Source: Panax quinquefolius
Taxonomy: Eukaryota > Streptophyta > Magnoliopsida > Apiales > Araliaceae
Assembly: GCA_020205615.1 (NCBI GenBank)
Contig: CM035151.1
Span: 10,502,565 to 10,566,564 of the forward strand
Length of the DNA: 64,000 nt
Direction of reading: 5' to 3'
Made by a program: the position numbers and the translations under genes. Below, piece after piece: positions 62,011 through 64,000 of this stretch. The notes under the pieces were generated by a model. It made no database searches. It was not told the origin of the DNA and was given only the letters and a program-made list of their open reading frames with translations. How positions within the stretch are numbered: the first letter of the stretch is position 1; each line of letters opens with the position of its first letter.

Positions 62011-62918
62011 GTAAGACCCAAAATTATTAATAAATAAAATTTATTTTCTCTATTTATTATTTTGAAATAGTAAGGGTTGATTTGATTAATGTGGATAGTT
62101 ATGGGTAAAATACGCAATTATTTGAATAAAGAAGTGGTTATAAAATATTCATTATCGCTAGGGAATATTCGTTTGGTCGTGGAATATTAAATCTTTGTGG
62201 GAATATTAAATGACACCTGCCTTGATCTTTTGTGGGCCCCATAACTGGAAAGCGATTGGATGAAGAAAGCGACAAATATAAGTTGTTTATAAATAACGGC
62301 GTAGTTATTCAAATTATCTTGTTGGAATACCCGTTGGTTAAAAACACTAATGTCTGGCGTTGTTGAAGAAGATTACACGGTATTGCTCAATTATTGATTC
62401 TTACGAAGAAGGCACTACACAATAATTATTACAATAATTCTTTATTCAATTATTTTATTTTATTGATTCAATAATTGCTGCATTGATATTTTATATTCTT
62501 GTTGTTTTGATAAATTGTCATTACGGTATTTTCCATTATCGAACAATAATTCATATTATCTGAATAATATTATTGGATAACATTATTAGCAATGTCTAGA
62601 AAGTTACATCTAAGGAGAGGTTTGGTCACCTAATTGCTTGCCATGAGTGAGAGATCCTTATTGGAAAGCCCCTCTTTCTGAGGGCGCCGCTGGTTGTCAA
62701 TATTGTGATTCTGTAATATTATTTGTGAATAATTAATTATTGATTTATATGATGAGGAAAATATTGATTTTATAATGGATATAGATGGAGAAAATTTTTA
62801 ATGTGGCAATTGTTGAAAATTAATATTTTATCTTTTTCGATAAAATAATTCATTTAAATATATTATTTTAATAATATATTAATATGATGATATTTTATAA
62901 TGAATGTGGGATATATGA
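62011..62918 (+). repeat. Diverged LTR fragment of the same gypsy family, forward
   Basis: Starts TGTAAGACCCAAAATT and follows the LTR order: GTTATAAAATATTC, GGGAATATT, an AAGCGACAAA segment, then AATGTCTGGCG and CACGGTATTG. More diverged than the two LTRs of the complete element. It is cut off where a reverse-oriented LTR begins. Confidence 0.7.
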
Positions 62919-63522
62919 TGTGGCGCCCCAAAATTAGGTATACGTCACCCATCTTGGGTCGCCACTTACATGGATATGTAATTTAAATACAACTTACTTA
63001 ATATAAGCGTAGTATGCAAATACGACATAAAGCATGTGAGTTTAAATACAAATATTGTCTACTAGATATTATACAAACTCAAAAGGAGTCCTCATTACAA
63101 TTATTATCACACTTTATTTCACAGAATAGTGAGGAGTACTAATCTTATCCTCTGGACCATTATTTCGTTCCTCGGCTCGTCCCAAATTTATATTCTCATT
63201 TCACGAAGAGAGGCATGAAAGAAAGGGTGAGCTCAACTAGCCCAAGAAGAAATATTATAACTAAGATAATGCGAATAAATTGTCAATAGTCTTCAACAAT
63301 GTTAAAGCGATAAAATACAATGAAAGACAACCGGTTTAAGCTGCGGTGGAATATACGATCCATTAAAAGAGTCAAGTAGAAAATAAAGTCTACTATCTTT
63401 TAGGTTGTAAAAGGTTTTCATCAATTTTATCACTAAGACTCGGTTTAATGAATAAACCACAATATCTAATCATCCTCGCACCACGGTCAAGGATTTTCAT
63501 CAAATTATCAATGGTCAGCGAT
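62919..63522 (-). repeat. Gypsy LTR fragment, reverse, truncated
   Basis: TGTGGCGCCCCAAAATTAGG is the reverse complement of the LTR 3' end, and about 600 bases continue colinearly with the reversed LTR before stopping at the next copy. Confidence 0.85.
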
Positions 63523-64000
63523 TGTGGACGCCCCCAAAATTAGGTATACATCACCCATCTTGGGTAGTCGGATACATGGTGCGTAATTTAAATACAATTT
63601 ACTAATATAAGCGTAGGTGTACAATACGACATAAAGCGTGAGTTTGAATACAAATATTGTCTACTAGATATTATACAAACTCAAAAGGAGTCCTCATTAC
63701 AATTATTATCACACTATTTCACGAATAGTGAGGACTACTAATGCTATCCCTCGGACCATTACTCCGTTCCCCGACTAAGTCCCGGCCTATGTTCTCATTT
63801 CAAGAGAAACGGTGAAAGAAAGGTGAGCTCAACTAGCCCGAGAAGAAATATTATGATTAAGATAATGCGAGAATAAATTATCAATAGCCTTCAACATTGT
63901 TAACCGATAAAATATAATAAACATCAAGTTTAGCTGCGGTATGAACAAGCAATCCATTAAAAGAGTCAAGTAGAAAATAAAATCTACTATCTTTTATGAT
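63523..64000 (-). repeat. Second gypsy LTR copy, reverse, runs off window
   Basis: TGTGGACGCCCCCAAAATTA starts a second reversed LTR. It is closer to the reversed LTR sequence of the complete element and reaches the window edge. Confidence 0.88.

Noticed and set aside
1..64000. A novel multi-gene defence or biosynthetic system
   Set aside because: All recognised host genes are single, unrelated housekeeping families, and the remainder is transposon-derived; nothing supports a new system.

Overview
This is a nuclear window from a flowering plant, very probably a eudicot. Genes have many short exons with GT-AG introns, intergenic DNA is AT-rich, and plant-type LTR retrotransposons, hAT elements, Stowaway-like MITEs and a plastid DNA fragment are present. 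The species cannot be named from the sequence. I see no prokaryotic or viral system, no CRISPR array and no functional tRNA or rRNA gene.

Layout. 1-7.0 kb: two tandem alpha-galactosidase genes (GH27) on the minus strand. The first runs off the left edge and its last visible exon is damaged. The second is complete, with 15 exons and 409 codons. 8.5-20.5 kb: cytosolic pyruvate kinase on the minus strand in three coding exons. Its first intron is about 10.2 kb because a complete 9.0 kb Ty1/copia element sits inside it on the opposite strand. 22.8-26.6 kb: a LisH-CTLH-WD40 protein of the WDR26 type (minus, 587 codons, intact). Its probable leader exon lies at 32.0-32.2 kb, which would put two hAT transposons inside its leader intron. 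33.2-36.7 kb: plastid-type lipoyl synthase (minus) with several frame breaks. 37.5-40.5 kb: MIA40 (plus, four exons, intact), head-to-head with the lipoyl synthase; its first intron holds a plastid trnL-trnF fragment. 43.0-43.1 kb: first coding exon of an unidentified minus-strand gene. 43.7-46.2 kb: a Stowaway-like MITE and a non-autonomous hAT element. 47.3-57.2 kb: a degenerate Ty3/gypsy element with 2.5-2.6 kb LTRs. 57.2-64.0 kb: gene-free DNA with a degenerate GGTAACCAAA repeat, a putative old LTR rich in AAACCCTAA motifs, and LTR fragments of the same gypsy family in both orientations.

The host genes are not an operon and share no single pathway: secreted or wall galactoside hydrolysis, glycolysis, a CTLH ubiquitin-ligase subunit, plastid lipoylation and intermembrane-space disulfide relay. 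From memory, the Arabidopsis homologues of the alpha-galactosidases, lipoyl synthase, WDR26 and pyruvate kinase all lie close together around At5g08370-At5g08570, so most of the window looks like an ancestral syntenic block expanded by transposons. Small frame breaks in pyruvate kinase and lipoyl synthase could be real mutations or assembly indels. Three neighbouring genes (second alpha-galactosidase, WDR26, MIA40) read cleanly.
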